A DNA stretch of 64,000 nt from an uncultured Lachnospiraceae bacterium (GCA_949949005.1 CATLHM010000006.1:113812-177811), one strand, 5' to 3'. Counted from the stretch's first letter, positions 34,975 to 44,694 are shown. The notes: generated by a model from the letters alone, not told the origin. Numbers and translations: made by a program.

Positions 34975-37554
34975 TCAGGATACCTTTTCCACCTTTATTT
35001 CCTCGCCTGCCTGGGTATCGATACAGGCGATGTTCTCCTTCCCCTGGTAACGCACTTCGCCCTTTACCGTCATGCAAAAGTCCTCTTCCCCGTAAGGGTT
35101 GCACAGCCGCAGCTTACCGCCCCTGGTGGAGAGAATGCTGATTTCCTTCGGGCTCCCCTTTTCCAGACACGCCTCCACCTGAAAGCCGCCCTGGCACCAG
35201 AGGCGAAAGCTCACATCCCATCCATCCGGCACTGCCGCAAAAAGCTTGATCACAGAATCCTTCCCGGGAGCGCCGCCGCTGCTCTGGCAAAGGGCAAGCT
35301 GCACAGCCGCAGCCACATTGCCCAGCCGCTGGGCGCTGATACAGTTGACGCCCTCCCTGACAGTGAGCCTGTTTTCGAACTGAGGCACCCGCCCGGTATC
35401 CGCGAAATAACAGTATTCTTTCTCCGCATTGACACAGTCAAGCTGGGCGTTAGCAATCTCCTTAAACTCCTGGGCAAAGCCGTGGGCCGCATACATCCTG
35501 GCGCAGCCGGACATTTCCGAGACGGTATAGCGGCTGACGGTTCCGTGCTTTCGTACCCGCCCTGCCAGGGTGTCTCTGCTGATTTGATACACCTCCGGTT
35601 CCACATACTGGGTGGCAAAGCAGGACAGATCAAAGTGGTCGCAGGGATACATGCTGGGCTGCCCGTGATCCTTCTCCAGAATGGGCTCTCTGCCGTTGGA
35701 CCACATCACCGGATCCCCTTCCTCCAGCCTGCTGGTATCGCCCTCCATGGCAGTGGTGGGAAGGGGGGCCATATCCGCCGCAAAGGTTTCCCAGCTCTCC
35801 CACTTTTCACGGTCCGCATCCAGTATCCTTGCCGCCTTAATCAGGATCGCCACCATGGCGCGCATTCCGGCCACGTTTTCCATTCCGTCCGTACAGCCAA
35901 AGTAGGCTTCTCCCGTACAGGTCTGGTAAATATGGTATTTTCCGTCCTCTCCCTTCCTGGTGAGAGGAAAATTCATAAAAAATTCCGCCACCCCTTTGAT
36001 GATGGGGTAAGCCTCTTTTCTCAGGAAATCTTCATCCCCTGTGTAGAGATACTGCTTCCAGAAGTTGTAGGCTATGGCCGCCTGGGAGCCAAACATATAA
36101 GTGGTTGCACCGTAGGGGCCGCATCCCCTCTCGTCGTATACCACCCGCCCGTCTTCGTAGTGCTCATAAAACTTATAATTATAGCGGGACTCATGGGGCG
36201 CCTTTCTGTCCACAAAATCTGCAAAGCGATCCGACTTTTCCTCCCAGAGCTTGCGGAAAAGATACAGCTCCCGCATTTCCTCCGCGATCTCCTCTGGCAG
36301 CACCTGGGGGCCGTTAAACCAGGTCACCTCTGGAATATACATCCCCTCGGTGTCAAACTGCTGGCGGGCGGCAGTGATGCAGGCATCCTTCATCCCGCCG
36401 TACATGGAGAACAAAGGTTCCATCAGTTCAAAATGTCCCGATGCATGGATGGCGTTATAATACAGGCTTAAATTGTTCCACCACTGCATGGTTCCCCAGT
36501 TCCGGTAATCCCCGCCGGGAGAAAAGATCATGCCGCCGAAGTTGGGCGGGTACTTTCCCCTGGAACTGGAATTCATCAGATAAAAGAAGTAGGTATAATG
36601 CAGCTCCAGCTTCCGGGCAACCGGATCCTCACTCTCCATATGTACATAGGACTTTTCCCAGAAGTCCGCCCAGTCCGCCTTGTGGCGTGTAAACAACTCC
36701 TGCACTCCCGTTTTGGAAGCGGCGGCGGCTTTTTCAAGAACCATCCCGGTTACGTCCTCTTCTTTGGAAAAGCTGGCGGCGCTTGCCATATAAACGGTAA
36801 ACTCCCTGGCGCGGGGCTCGATGCACAGCCGCATCTGGGTCTCCTGGGGCTTGCCGATGACGTCAAACTCCCGATCCGGGATCTCCATGGACTCCCGGCC
36901 CCCCACCTCGTTGTTCATCCTAAGGGCCACATCCGCCCCCTCCACCCAGACCGCTAGGGCGCTGGCACAGTAATACTCGTTTCCGGTACACTCCTCCCGC
37001 TCCGTAAACACCTGCCTGAGCACCACCGTATCCGGCTTTTCCCGTCCTGCCCTTTTTTCCATGGTCAGCCTGGAAACCGCAAGATTGCTCAGGGTGCGAA
37101 ATTCTGAGGGGCGCATCATATCCACCTTGACCTGGACGCTGCCCTGATAGTCTCTCTCATCCTGCACCTGTACGCACAGAGCGCCGCTTCTCTCCTCGGC
37201 AAAGATCTTCGCCTTCACCCCGCGTCCCTCAATGTCTGCGCAGGCTTCATATAAACCCAGATGCTGCCGCGTATCCCCGTCAAACACATCCTCTCCGTAA
37301 TCCACGAAATCCACGTCCACAAATCCGATTCCGTAGCCATAGTCGGAATGTCTGCGGTTAAAGCTGTTGGTATAGCTGTTGGCGGCAAACACATCGCATC
37401 TGTTCACTGCCAGTTTGACGGCGGAAGGAGAAGTAAACACCATAGCTCCCATTTCCCCGTCACCGACAGGGAAACCGCCCTCCCGGCGCTTTATCGTTCC
37501 CTGATAATATAAATCTGCGTGGGATACCAATTCCCGTCTGCTTATTTTTTTCAT
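34975..37554 (-). CDS. Large six-hairpin glycosidase (GH95-like, family uncertain)
   Basis: This 859-residue protein has an N-terminal beta domain (GGFPVGDGEMGAMVFTSPSAVKLAVNR), an (alpha/alpha)6 barrel and a C-terminal beta domain. NSSSRGKYPPNFGGMIF followed by NWGTMQWWNNLSLYYN recalls the substrate-contact loop of GH95 enzymes, but the match is distant and the exact catalytic residues cannot be assigned. No signal peptide is seen. It follows the sensor kinase gene by 87 bp and precedes the aldo/keto reductase, so it may be served by either neighbouring regulator. Alternative: a GH65/GH95-clan protein of unassigned family. Confidence 0.65.
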   Translation of the reverse strand: MKKISRRELVSHADLYYQGTIKRREGGFPVGDGEMGAMVFTSPSAVKLAVNRCDVFAANSYTNSFNRRHSDYGYGIGFVDVDFVDYGEDVFDGDTRQHLGLYEACADIEGRGVKAKIFAEERSGALCVQVQDERDYQGSVQVKVDMMRPSEFRTLSNLAVSRLTMEKRAGREKPDTVVLRQVFTEREECTGNEYYCASALAVWVEGADVALRMNNEVGGRESMEIPDREFDVIGKPQETQMRLCIEPRAREFTVYMASAASFSKEEDVTGMVLEKAAAASKTGVQELFTRHKADWADFWEKSYVHMESEDPVARKLELHYTYFFYLMNSSSRGKYPPNFGGMIFSPGGDYRNWGTMQWWNNLSLYYNAIHASGHFELMEPLFSMYGGMKDACITAARQQFDTEGMYIPEVTWFNGPQVLPEEIAEEMRELYLFRKLWEEKSDRFADFVDRKAPHESRYNYKFYEHYEDGRVVYDERGCGPYGATTYMFGSQAAIAYNFWKQYLYTGDEDFLRKEAYPIIKGVAEFFMNFPLTRKGEDGKYHIYQTCTGEAYFGCTDGMENVAGMRAMVAILIKAARILDADREKWESWETFAADMAPLPTTAMEGDTSRLEEGDPVMWSNGREPILEKDHGQPSMYPCDHFDLSCFATQYVEPEVYQISRDTLAGRVRKHGTVSRYTVSEMSGCARMYAAHGFAQEFKEIANAQLDCVNAEKEYCYFADTGRVPQFENRLTVREGVNCISAQRLGNVAAAVQLALCQSSGGAPGKDSVIKLFAAVPDGWDVSFRLWCQGGFQVEACLEKGSPKEISILSTRGGKLRLCNPYGEEDFCMTVKGEVRYQGKENIACIDTQAGEEIKVEKVS

Positions 37555-37642
37555 AATTTATACCTCTTGTGCGCTTTGGCACACATACCAGTCAATCCTG
37601 CATACCCTGGGCCCTGCCCGTGGTACTGCACCAATAGAAAAT

Positions 37643-39235
37643 TTATTTTTTTACCTGATAGGGCTGGCAGATCCGTATGGTCATTCCCCTGCCCACTCTT
37701 CCTGAGATCCGAAGCCCATAGCTGTCCCCGTAAGCCAGCTTCAGTCTCCGATGGACATTGGAGAGCCCGATTCCTCTGCCGCTTTGCTCCCCGTCTGTCA
37801 CATATTCCATATCGTCCACATCCATAGACGGCCCCCTGCCGTTATCCATCACATCCACAAGCAGTAAATCCCCTTCCCTGAAGGCGTGGATCCGGATAAA
37901 ATGCTCCGGCCTTATCCCTTCCGCAAAAGCATGCTTGAAGATATTTTCCACAATGGGCTGCAGGCTCAGCCGGAGCATAGCCGCATCCCCGGCCTCCTCT
38001 ATGGAAATTTCCAGCCCGGGCATGATCCCCTGCCTGTATTCCTGTATCTTTAAATAATTTTTTACATGCTCGATCTCTTCTGTGATCTTTACCGGAACCA
38101 GAGGATTCTGAACGGCATAGCGGAACATCTTGCTCAGGGCGTCGGTGATATTCTGGACTGCTTCCGCATCCTCCATCACGGAGTACATATTGATGGCGCC
38201 GAGAGTATTGTACAGGAAGTGGGGATTGATCTGGGTCTGCAAAGCTTTCATCTCCGCCCGGCTGCGCTCCGTCTCGTTTTTCTGGTTGGCAAGCTGGGTG
38301 GCATAGACGCTGCGTATCAGAAAATATGCCAGGGCCGAAGCCATCAGGATTGCAAAGGTTCCCACAATCAAAAAGGTTCTGTTCAGGCTCCAAATGGACG
38401 TCTGGTATACCTCTTTGGGAACGGCGGCAACGGCCGTCCATCCGGTCTGCTCAGACTTTTCATACACATACAGCCTCTCCCTGGCCTGCTTTGGCCCATA
38501 GAAAAACGCGGCCTCCTGATCCAGCTCATGGTATAATTCCTCTTCCTCCCAGTTCCCTTCCATTGTGCCATACACGGCCGACCCATGTTCGTCCAGCACC
38601 AGTACCCGGATACTGTCCAGATCCTTGTTCTCCCAAATCCGGTCCAGCTCCGTGCGCTTTATGGACATCAGGAAATATCCCAGCGGCCTCAGATCCTTGT
38701 AGGAGTAAATATATCTTCCGATGGTGACAAAGCCGCTTTCCAGCCCGCTTTCATCCGCCGCCGGCATAAAGATCGTAATCCTTCCGCTTTTCTCCACGCT
38801 CCTGGTCAGGGCAGTCGTCTCTTCCCGGTCAATATTGCGGTCGCTGGTGTAATAAAAACCGTTGTTGCCAAGCACCTGGAAACTGCTCACAAGGGAGTTG
38901 TTCAAAAACAGCTCTACCGTAAGCTGGTGCTCCAGCCAGGACAGGGCCGCCGCATACTCCACCTGGTCAAGCTCCTCCTGATAAAGAATATTCAGCAGCT
39001 CCTCCTGGAGCAATGCCGTCATGGACAGATTGTCGTATTCCTTGATTGCCTTATCCATATCATAAATAATGTCCTGCACAATCATCCGCCAGTATTCCAG
39101 ATTTCTCTCCTGCATCTGCCGGCTGTTGCGGTGAATCCCCACAATACTGAGCAAAAGTACCGGAAGAAGGATAATGGACGCCAGCCCTATAATAAAATGA
39201 ACAAAATCCTTTTTTCCCTTCAGAACCTTTGTCAA
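37643..39235 (-). CDS. Sensor histidine kinase, YesM family
   Basis: This 530-residue kinase has a first transmembrane segment at about 13-32, an extracellular sensor, a second segment near 280-300, then the phospho-His motif QINPHFLYNTLGAINMY and a C-terminal ATPase (LQPIVENIFKHAF, DVMDNGRGPS). The start is a TTG overlapping the regulator stop (TTGA), so translation is probably coupled. The gene order is regulator then kinase, opposite to the other two systems in the window. It should act with the regulator at 39.2 kb on the transporter at 40.3-43.8 kb. Confidence 0.92.
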   Translation of the reverse strand: MTKVLKGKKDFVHFIIGLASIILLPVLLLSIVGIHRNSRQMQERNLEYWRMIVQDIIYDMDKAIKEYDNLSMTALLQEELLNILYQEELDQVEYAAALSWLEHQLTVELFLNNSLVSSFQVLGNNGFYYTSDRNIDREETTALTRSVEKSGRITIFMPAADESGLESGFVTIGRYIYSYKDLRPLGYFLMSIKRTELDRIWENKDLDSIRVLVLDEHGSAVYGTMEGNWEEEELYHELDQEAAFFYGPKQARERLYVYEKSEQTGWTAVAAVPKEVYQTSIWSLNRTFLIVGTFAILMASALAYFLIRSVYATQLANQKNETERSRAEMKALQTQINPHFLYNTLGAINMYSVMEDAEAVQNITDALSKMFRYAVQNPLVPVKITEEIEHVKNYLKIQEYRQGIMPGLEISIEEAGDAAMLRLSLQPIVENIFKHAFAEGIRPEHFIRIHAFREGDLLLVDVMDNGRGPSMDVDDMEYVTDGEQSGRGIGLSNVHRRLKLAYGDSYGLRISGRVGRGMTIRICQPYQVKK

Positions 39236-40218
39236 AGCCCCAGTCCCCTTTCTTCCCGAAACTGCGCCGGCGTCTTTCCGTAATACTTCCGAAATACGCT
39301 GCTGAAATGGGAATAATCGCTGTATCCCACCTCCGCCGCCACCTGGGTGATCGTCCTGGACGGAACACAGAGCTTTTGTCTTGCAGCCTCCATCCGGATC
39401 TGCGTCCTGTAATCTACAAATTTCTTTCCTGTCTTTTCCTTAAATATGGAACTGAAGTGGGAGGAGGAAAACCCTAACTTTTTGCAAAGCTCCTCCTGGC
39501 TCATGGCCGGGTCTGCCAGCAAATATTCCCGGACCTGCTCCAAAAGCCCGTGCCTTTTCCGGTTGCTTGCCATCTCCCAGAGAAGCGCCAGATTCTCTTC
39601 AAATCCATGCTCCCGGAATTCGTCTGCCGAAAGGCTCTCTCCCAGTCTTTCGGATATTTTATCTGCCGTATTTAAGAGGATCTCCTGCAAAAGCTTCTGC
39701 TTCTGACTGTGTCCCATTCCTGCAAGGCTTTCTCTGACTTTTGCCCCCGCTTCCCGCCACGCCGCCTCATCCTGGTTCCACAGAGCCTGCGTCAGTCCCA
39801 TGACCAGCCGGTCCATCTCACTGTATTTCAGCAGGCCGCCGCCCTCTTCCCTCTTGCGGATGACTTCCTTTAACACCTCTGCCAGCTTCTTCTGGGAAAC
39901 CGGCTTGAGCACATAATCGGATACGCCGTATTGGATGGCGGTCTGCGCATACTTGAAATCGTCGTAGCCTGACATGATCACCACTGCGGGACGGATCCCC
40001 CGCTCCCGCATACATTTGCACAGCATCAGGCCGTCCATACGCGGCATACGTATATCCGTGATCACAATATCGAAATTATCCTTCTCCAGAAGCTCCATGG
40101 CCTCACAGCCATCCACTGCCTCTGAAATCTGTCCGATACTGAAATCCGATTTCCGGAGCATAGCCCCAATCCCTTTGCGAAAGACCATTTCATCATCCAC
40201 AAGTAAAATCTTATACAC
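39232..40218 (-). CDS. Response regulator, REC-AraC (YesN type)
   Basis: This 328-residue regulator starts with GTG behind AAAGGA. The receiver domain has phospho-Asp55 in IVITDIRMPRMDG and Lys in YVLKPVSQKK. The AraC domain covers about 220-325 (EELCKKLGFSSSHFSSIFKEKTG and ITQVAAEVGYSDYSHFSSVFRKYYG). A tandem 14-bp direct repeat upstream of the LplB-type permease gene (43890-43925) is the likely binding site. Confidence 0.93.
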   Translation of the reverse strand: MYKILLVDDEMVFRKGIGAMLRKSDFSIGQISEAVDGCEAMELLEKDNFDIVITDIRMPRMDGLMLCKCMRERGIRPAVVIMSGYDDFKYAQTAIQYGVSDYVLKPVSQKKLAEVLKEVIRKREEGGGLLKYSEMDRLVMGLTQALWNQDEAAWREAGAKVRESLAGMGHSQKQKLLQEILLNTADKISERLGESLSADEFREHGFEENLALLWEMASNRKRHGLLEQVREYLLADPAMSQEELCKKLGFSSSHFSSIFKEKTGKKFVDYRTQIRMEAARQKLCVPSRTITQVAAEVGYSDYSHFSSVFRKYYGKTPAQFREERGLGL

Positions 40219-40253
40219 GGCGTATCCTTTCCTCTTTTATCTCTTTTTAAGCA

Positions 40254-40282
40254 ACGGGCAGCTCGCACAGCGCGCTGCCCGT
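40254..40282 (-). promoter_or_regulatory. Strong hairpin between lipoprotein and regulator genes
   Basis: A perfect 9-bp GC-rich inverted repeat (40254-40262 with 40274-40282) lies between the lipoprotein stop and the regulator start. No T-run follows on the minus strand, so it may be an mRNA stabiliser or processing site that keeps lipoprotein mRNA above the regulator mRNA. Confidence 0.55.
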
Positions 40283-40299
40283 AATGAAAGACTTATACT

Positions 40300-41943
40300 T
40301 TATTCGCGTATCTTGGCAGTACCGTTTTCATACTGCTCGGTCGCCTCTTTGATTACCTCGGTGCCTCCCCGGTCCATCCATTCCTGAACAAATTTATCAA
40401 AGTTATCCAGAGATTCCGTTCCGATCATAACCTTTGAAGCATAATTGATAAACAACTCCTGCTTATCCTCCTCCACGGAAAGCTCGGGATGGCTGGCAAT
40501 GCTCTCCAGATTAATGGGCTGGATATAGTCCAGAATATCGTCCTTGGCCTTGGTGTCGTAATATTCGATGGCCTCCGGGCCTCCTGCCATGGCATTCAGC
40601 GTCGCCCTGTCAATACCTGCATCCTTCACTCTGCGCAAAAACTGAGGAATCACATCAAAAGGATTGGGCGATACGGTAGGGATTTCAAGATTCACACTGC
40701 CGTCCTCATTCACGGTGTAAAACTCTCCCTCCACCCCATAGGTCAAAAATCTCTGAAGGTCAGGGTCGGGATCCAGCATTTTGTCAAAAAACTTAATGAT
40801 TTCTTCCGGATTTTCACATTTGGCATTGATATAATGTACATTTGCCGTAGGTGTAAAGGCGGCGTAGCCATGCTTGCCTCCGTTAGGATTTACCGGAGAT
40901 GATACGCAAACCCACTCCCCGTCCGGCACATTTTCTTTTAAAGCGATATTATATCCCGGCGCGGCGGAAATATTTACCACCATCATTCCCACGTCCCCGG
41001 CCGCCGCTTTCTGGTCGCGGACCGTCCCGTTGTTGGTAAGGCTCTCTGTATCAATTAATCCCTCGTCATAGAGCTTTTTGTAAAAAGCCAGCGCTTCCTT
41101 CATCTCCGGAAGAAGATAGGCAGGGACTACCTGTCCTTCCTCGTTGAGCTGCCATGTGGTAGGCACCACGCCGTAGGCTGCAAAAAATGTCTCGCTGTAC
41201 TTGAATTTTTCTCTTCCGATGTAAGGATATTTTACCCCTGCATCCTTAAATGCTACCAAAACATTGTAATAATCGTCAAGAGTTACCGGAATATCAAGTC
41301 CCAATTCCTCCAGCAAATCCCCCCGGATTACGGTACACCTGCGGGCGGTATTGGACATAAAATCACCGATGGCATAAATGTGTCCGTCCGGCCCTCGCAG
41401 TTCATCCCACACATTCTCGGGAACCTGGGCCATCAGATTGGGGCCGTATTCCTCCAGCAGATCGTCCAGCGGCATAAACAGACCGTTTTCAATCGCTCCG
41501 GACATCACGGAAGTATAAGGCATATCCCCTGCAATCACATCCGGGAAATCTCCCTGTGCCAGCATCATACCCAGCTTTTCCGTAAAACCGTCGTGCTGAA
41601 TCAGGGTAATATCAAGGTCTACTCCCATCCTTTCCTCAAAGGCAAGGACGTGCTCATCCGCATTGATGTCAGGACATGCCTGTACATAGCTGTTGCCTGC
41701 CCTCAGACCGATATTGATGGTGGGAATTTCTCCCGTACTCTCTTCGCCGCTGTTCTTCTGTGTCTCCGCTTCCGCATTCTCTGCCTCTGCGGCATCCCCG
41801 CCTTGTGCTGCATCTGCTTCGGCCTCTGTCTTACTCCCCTCTGCCGCGCTCTTTCCGGTTTCTGCGGGTTTACTGCCGCAGCCTGCCAGCATGGTAAGCG
41901 CCAGCCCTAAAGCCATGATTCTTGCAACATGTTTCTTTTTCAT
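40300..41943 (-). CDS. Extracellular sugar-binding lipoprotein (LplA/YtcQ type)
   Basis: This 547-residue solute-binding lipoprotein has signal peptide MKKKHVARIMALGLALTM and lipobox LAGC. An Ala/Glu-rich linker of about 45 residues precedes the binding domain, which begins near IPTINIGLRAGNSY. GGAAGG precedes the ATG. It is the receptor of the LplB/LplC transporter encoded just upstream and is followed by the regulator/kinase pair. Confidence 0.93.
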   Translation of the reverse strand: MKKKHVARIMALGLALTMLAGCGSKPAETGKSAAEGSKTEAEADAAQGGDAAEAENAEAETQKNSGEESTGEIPTINIGLRAGNSYVQACPDINADEHVLAFEERMGVDLDITLIQHDGFTEKLGMMLAQGDFPDVIAGDMPYTSVMSGAIENGLFMPLDDLLEEYGPNLMAQVPENVWDELRGPDGHIYAIGDFMSNTARRCTVIRGDLLEELGLDIPVTLDDYYNVLVAFKDAGVKYPYIGREKFKYSETFFAAYGVVPTTWQLNEEGQVVPAYLLPEMKEALAFYKKLYDEGLIDTESLTNNGTVRDQKAAAGDVGMMVVNISAAPGYNIALKENVPDGEWVCVSSPVNPNGGKHGYAAFTPTANVHYINAKCENPEEIIKFFDKMLDPDPDLQRFLTYGVEGEFYTVNEDGSVNLEIPTVSPNPFDVIPQFLRRVKDAGIDRATLNAMAGGPEAIEYYDTKAKDDILDYIQPINLESIASHPELSVEEDKQELFINYASKVMIGTESLDNFDKFVQEWMDRGGTEVIKEATEQYENGTAKIRE

Positions 41944-41976
41944 AAAATTTTCCTTCCTTTCTTTTGCTTTCTTAGT

Positions 41977-42855
41977 TTATCCTTTCACGGAACCGATGGT
42001 CATTCCCTTTACAAAATGCTTCTGTAAAAAGGGATACACACACAGTACCGGAATCGCCGCTACTATAATCGTGGTCATCTTAAGGGCCTGGGTAGACGTC
42101 CCGGTGCTGACCACATTCATGCTCTCTATGGCATTGGAATCCAGGACGATGGATTTGATCCGCAGTTGTAAGGTATATAAATCGCGGTCATTGATCAGGT
42201 AAAGGGGGGTGGTATAGCTGTTCCAGTAACCCACGCCGTACATCAGCCCTACCGTTGCCATCACCGCCTTGGAAATCGGCAGAATAATCTGCATCAGAGT
42301 CCTCATCTCCCCGCAGCCGTCCACCTTGGCCGCGTCAATCAGCGCCGGTGATACCTCCGCAAAGAAGGAGCGCACGATAATGATGTTATAAGTGCTCAGC
42401 GCCGAGGGCAGGATCAGCGCCCAAAAGTTGTCATACAGCCCATAAGACCTCATAGTCAGGTACCAGGGTATAATCGGCGCATTGAATATGAATACGATCA
42501 GTATCATAACATTACAGAACTTGCGCAATCTAAATTCTTCCCTTGACAGGGGGTAGGCAAACATCACCGTCATCAAAAGACTGAATACCGTTCCTGCTAC
42601 TGTCATCAGTGCCGATATACCGATGGACTTCAGGATACTTTTATCCATCAGCACCGTCTTGTAATTTTCAAAGGTGAACTCAATGGGAAGAAAGGCGACC
42701 CTTCCCGAATCCACCGGCCCCGAGCTGCTCAGGGATACGGCCAGCATATTCACATAAGGCAGTACGGCAATCAGACCGACCAGACCTAAGATCACCAGGT
42801 TTGTCACGTTAAAAATCCTGTCCGGTAAAGAGCGTTTTATTGTCTTTGTCTCCAT
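41977..42855 (-). CDS. Carbohydrate ABC transporter permease, LplC type
   Basis: This 292-residue permease has about six membrane segments, the EAA loop LIDAAKVDGCGEMRTLMQI and the end LQKHFVKGMTIGSVKG. AAAGGAG lies before the ATG. It lies between the LplB-type partner gene and the lipoprotein gene. Its C-terminus resembles the truncated permease at the left edge of the window, so the two transporters are related. Confidence 0.93.
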   Translation of the reverse strand: METKTIKRSLPDRIFNVTNLVILGLVGLIAVLPYVNMLAVSLSSSGPVDSGRVAFLPIEFTFENYKTVLMDKSILKSIGISALMTVAGTVFSLLMTVMFAYPLSREEFRLRKFCNVMILIVFIFNAPIIPWYLTMRSYGLYDNFWALILPSALSTYNIIIVRSFFAEVSPALIDAAKVDGCGEMRTLMQIILPISKAVMATVGLMYGVGYWNSYTTPLYLINDRDLYTLQLRIKSIVLDSNAIESMNVVSTGTSTQALKMTTIIVAAIPVLCVYPFLQKHFVKGMTIGSVKG

Positions 42856-42874
42856 AGTTTTTCTCCTTTCCAGC

Positions 42875-43816
42875 TCAGATGATCGACTGCTGCGTGGTTT
42901 TCTTGCTCAGGGCATTGGACACGAACAAAAGCGTGATCCCCACTACCGATTTGAAAAGCCCTACTGCGGTTGCATAGCTGTACTGCAGATTCTGCAGGCC
43001 GTACCGGTATACAAAGGTATCAAATACATCAATGCTTTCCTGGTTCATACTGTTCATGAAAGAATTGGTCTTCTCAAACCCGATCTCCATAAAGTTTCCA
43101 ACCTTTAACAAAAGCATTGTCATAATAATCGGCAGGATTGTTGGCAGCGTAATATGTAACATCCTCTTAAACCGATTGGCCCCGTCGATCTCCGCCGCCT
43201 CATACAGCGCCGGGTCGATACCGGCAATGGCAGCCAGGTAAACGATGGAGCTCCATCCCATCTCCTTCCAGATACTCGCGATAACCAAAATCCCCCGGAT
43301 ATGCTTCTCGCTGGCCATGTAGTAAATGGAATCCAGTCCCAGCATCTGGCGGAGATTGTTGATAACTCCCGTGTTGGGCGAGAGCAGTGTGGTGAAGATA
43401 CCGCCGATGATAACCCAGGATAGGAAATGGGGCACGTACACTGCCGTCTGCACTGCCTTTTTGTATTTCGCATTCCTCACCTCATTCATCAGGATTGCCA
43501 AAATGATCGGTATCGGAAATACGATCAATACATCATAGGCGCCCAGGATTGCCGTGTTCCGGAAAATCTGTCCAAATTCCGGGAACTGGAAAAAATGTGC
43601 AAAATGCTTGAAGCCTACAAATTTACTTCCGCCGATCCCTTTATAAATGTCGTAATCCATAAAGGCAATCACAGCTCCTACCAACGGGACGTACTTAAAC
43701 AGTACAAACCAGATAAATCCCGGCAGCGCCATCAGGTACAGTCCTTTATGCTTGCAGATGCTTTGCCAGAGACTGTCCTTTTTCAGCCCTGCAGCCACAG
43801 ATGACCCTTTTCTCAT
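42875..43816 (-). CDS. Carbohydrate ABC transporter permease, LplB type
   Basis: This 313-residue permease has about six membrane segments, the EAA loop LYEAAEIDGANRFKRMLHI and the end NALSKKTTQQSII. The ATG at 43816 lies 7 bp after GGAGG; a GTG one codon earlier is also possible. It is the first gene of the third transporter operon and carries the promoter/operator region at 43861-43925. Confidence 0.93.
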   Translation of the reverse strand: MRKGSSVAAGLKKDSLWQSICKHKGLYLMALPGFIWFVLFKYVPLVGAVIAFMDYDIYKGIGGSKFVGFKHFAHFFQFPEFGQIFRNTAILGAYDVLIVFPIPIILAILMNEVRNAKYKKAVQTAVYVPHFLSWVIIGGIFTTLLSPNTGVINNLRQMLGLDSIYYMASEKHIRGILVIASIWKEMGWSSIVYLAAIAGIDPALYEAAEIDGANRFKRMLHITLPTILPIIMTMLLLKVGNFMEIGFEKTNSFMNSMNQESIDVFDTFVYRYGLQNLQYSYATAVGLFKSVVGITLLFVSNALSKKTTQQSII

Positions 43817-43860
43817 CACTTTACCTCCTGTTATTTTCTTTCCGTGTTCTTGATGGGATT

Positions 43861-43925
43861 ATTATAAGAAAAACAAAGAAACTCAGATAGGGAATTTTTT
43901 TCGGTTCTGACGGGATATTTTTTCG
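43861..43925 (-). promoter_or_regulatory. Promoter with tandem direct-repeat operator for the third transporter
   Basis: On the minus strand TATAAT lies at 43861-43866. Two 14-bp direct repeats (plus strand GGGAATTTTTTTCG at 43890 and GGGATATTTTTTCG at 43912, 12/14 identical) are spaced 22 bp apart, with the inner copy next to the -35 position. This is the usual geometry of an AraC-type activator. Confidence 0.7.
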
Positions 43926-43945
43926 AAAGCCGCCTTTTTTGCAGA

Positions 43946-44036
43946 CAATCGAGCAGGGAAGATTTTCCCACTCGCCGCGCGGGACGTGTGTTGCCTCGGC
44001 AACGATTTTCCTTACGCGCCCCTGCGCATCAAAAAA
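43946..44036 (-). repeat. Intergenic repeat W, copy 1
   Basis: About 90 bp shares most of its sequence with 52084-52177, including GAAGATTTTC, CCCACTCGCCGCGCG and a TTGC/GCAA hairpin. Both copies start directly at the T-run of a terminator. They may be extended terminators or a dispersed non-coding repeat. Confidence 0.65.
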
Positions 44037-44062
44037 GCAGCCCCCTTTTACAAGAGCTGCTT
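44031..44062 (-). terminator. Rho-independent terminator after the HD-domain gene
   Basis: On the minus strand arms 44056-44062 and 44035-44041 pair (extended by an imperfect inner stem) and are followed by TTTTTTG. Confidence 0.8.
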
Positions 44063-44094
44063 ATCTCATTCAAAAATCGCCTTATCCAATAACC

Positions 44095-44694
44095 TTACCG
44101 CCCCCTCGCCGGATTCTTGCTGTCCGGCGGCAAAATCTCATAGATGTCCCTGCCCGCCTTTTCATCAAACAGCTTTTTCAGGGCCAGATTCTGATCCCAT
44201 TTGCTCTGAGGGTAACGGCCGTATCTGCGCTTCACATCCCCCATGCGCACCTCCATGTCCACAGCCCCGTCCGTTCCCGAGAGACTGTCGCACAACTGCA
44301 CCAGCCGGTCATAATCGTCAAAGCTGATCTTCTCCAGCGCCTCCTCGATCTCCTTTTGCTGCTCCCCGGATATGTCAAAATTTCCGATGTATTCCTCAAT
44401 ATTCCCTGTGGAAAAGGAATGGGTCAGACATACCCTGGCCGCCTCATCATACCCCAGCTCCATCATGTAATGATAGCCGTCATACACGTGCCCCAGATGC
44501 TTTACTCCAAACCTCCTGCCTATATCATGCATCAGCCCTGTGATGTAGGCTTTCTCGGGATCCATTCCCTCTACGCAGGCGGCGATCCTTTCCGCGCACA
44601 GCGCTACCACTCTGCTGTGATCTCCCCAGGGCCCCGGGTTGCATCCCTGCGCTTCCTTCAAAATCTGTTCGGCTTTTTCTCTCGTAGGCAACAC
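44095..44694 (-). CDS. HD-domain phosphohydrolase
   Basis: This 199-residue protein has the HD motif in YITGLMHDIGRRFGVKHLGH, with further His and Asp residues (VCLTHSFS, SFDDYDRLVQLCDSL) fitting the metal site of HD hydrolases. The start is GTG, 7 bp after GGAGGG. The C-terminus is rich in basic residues. Such proteins hydrolyse nucleotides or phosphorylated metabolites; the substrate is unknown. It follows GH43 by 68 bp and ends at a strong terminator. Confidence 0.85.
   Translation of the reverse strand: MLPTREKAEQILKEAQGCNPGPWGDHSRVVALCAERIAACVEGMDPEKAYITGLMHDIGRRFGVKHLGHVYDGYHYMMELGYDEAARVCLTHSFSTGNIEEYIGNFDISGEQQKEIEEALEKISFDDYDRLVQLCDSLSGTDGAVDMEVRMGDVKRRYGRYPQSKWDQNLALKKLFDEKAGRDIYEILPPDSKNPARGR

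Noticed and set aside
34861..36471. Plus-strand open frame of 536 codons
   Set aside because: It is antisense to the six-hairpin glycosidase and shows only shadow composition.
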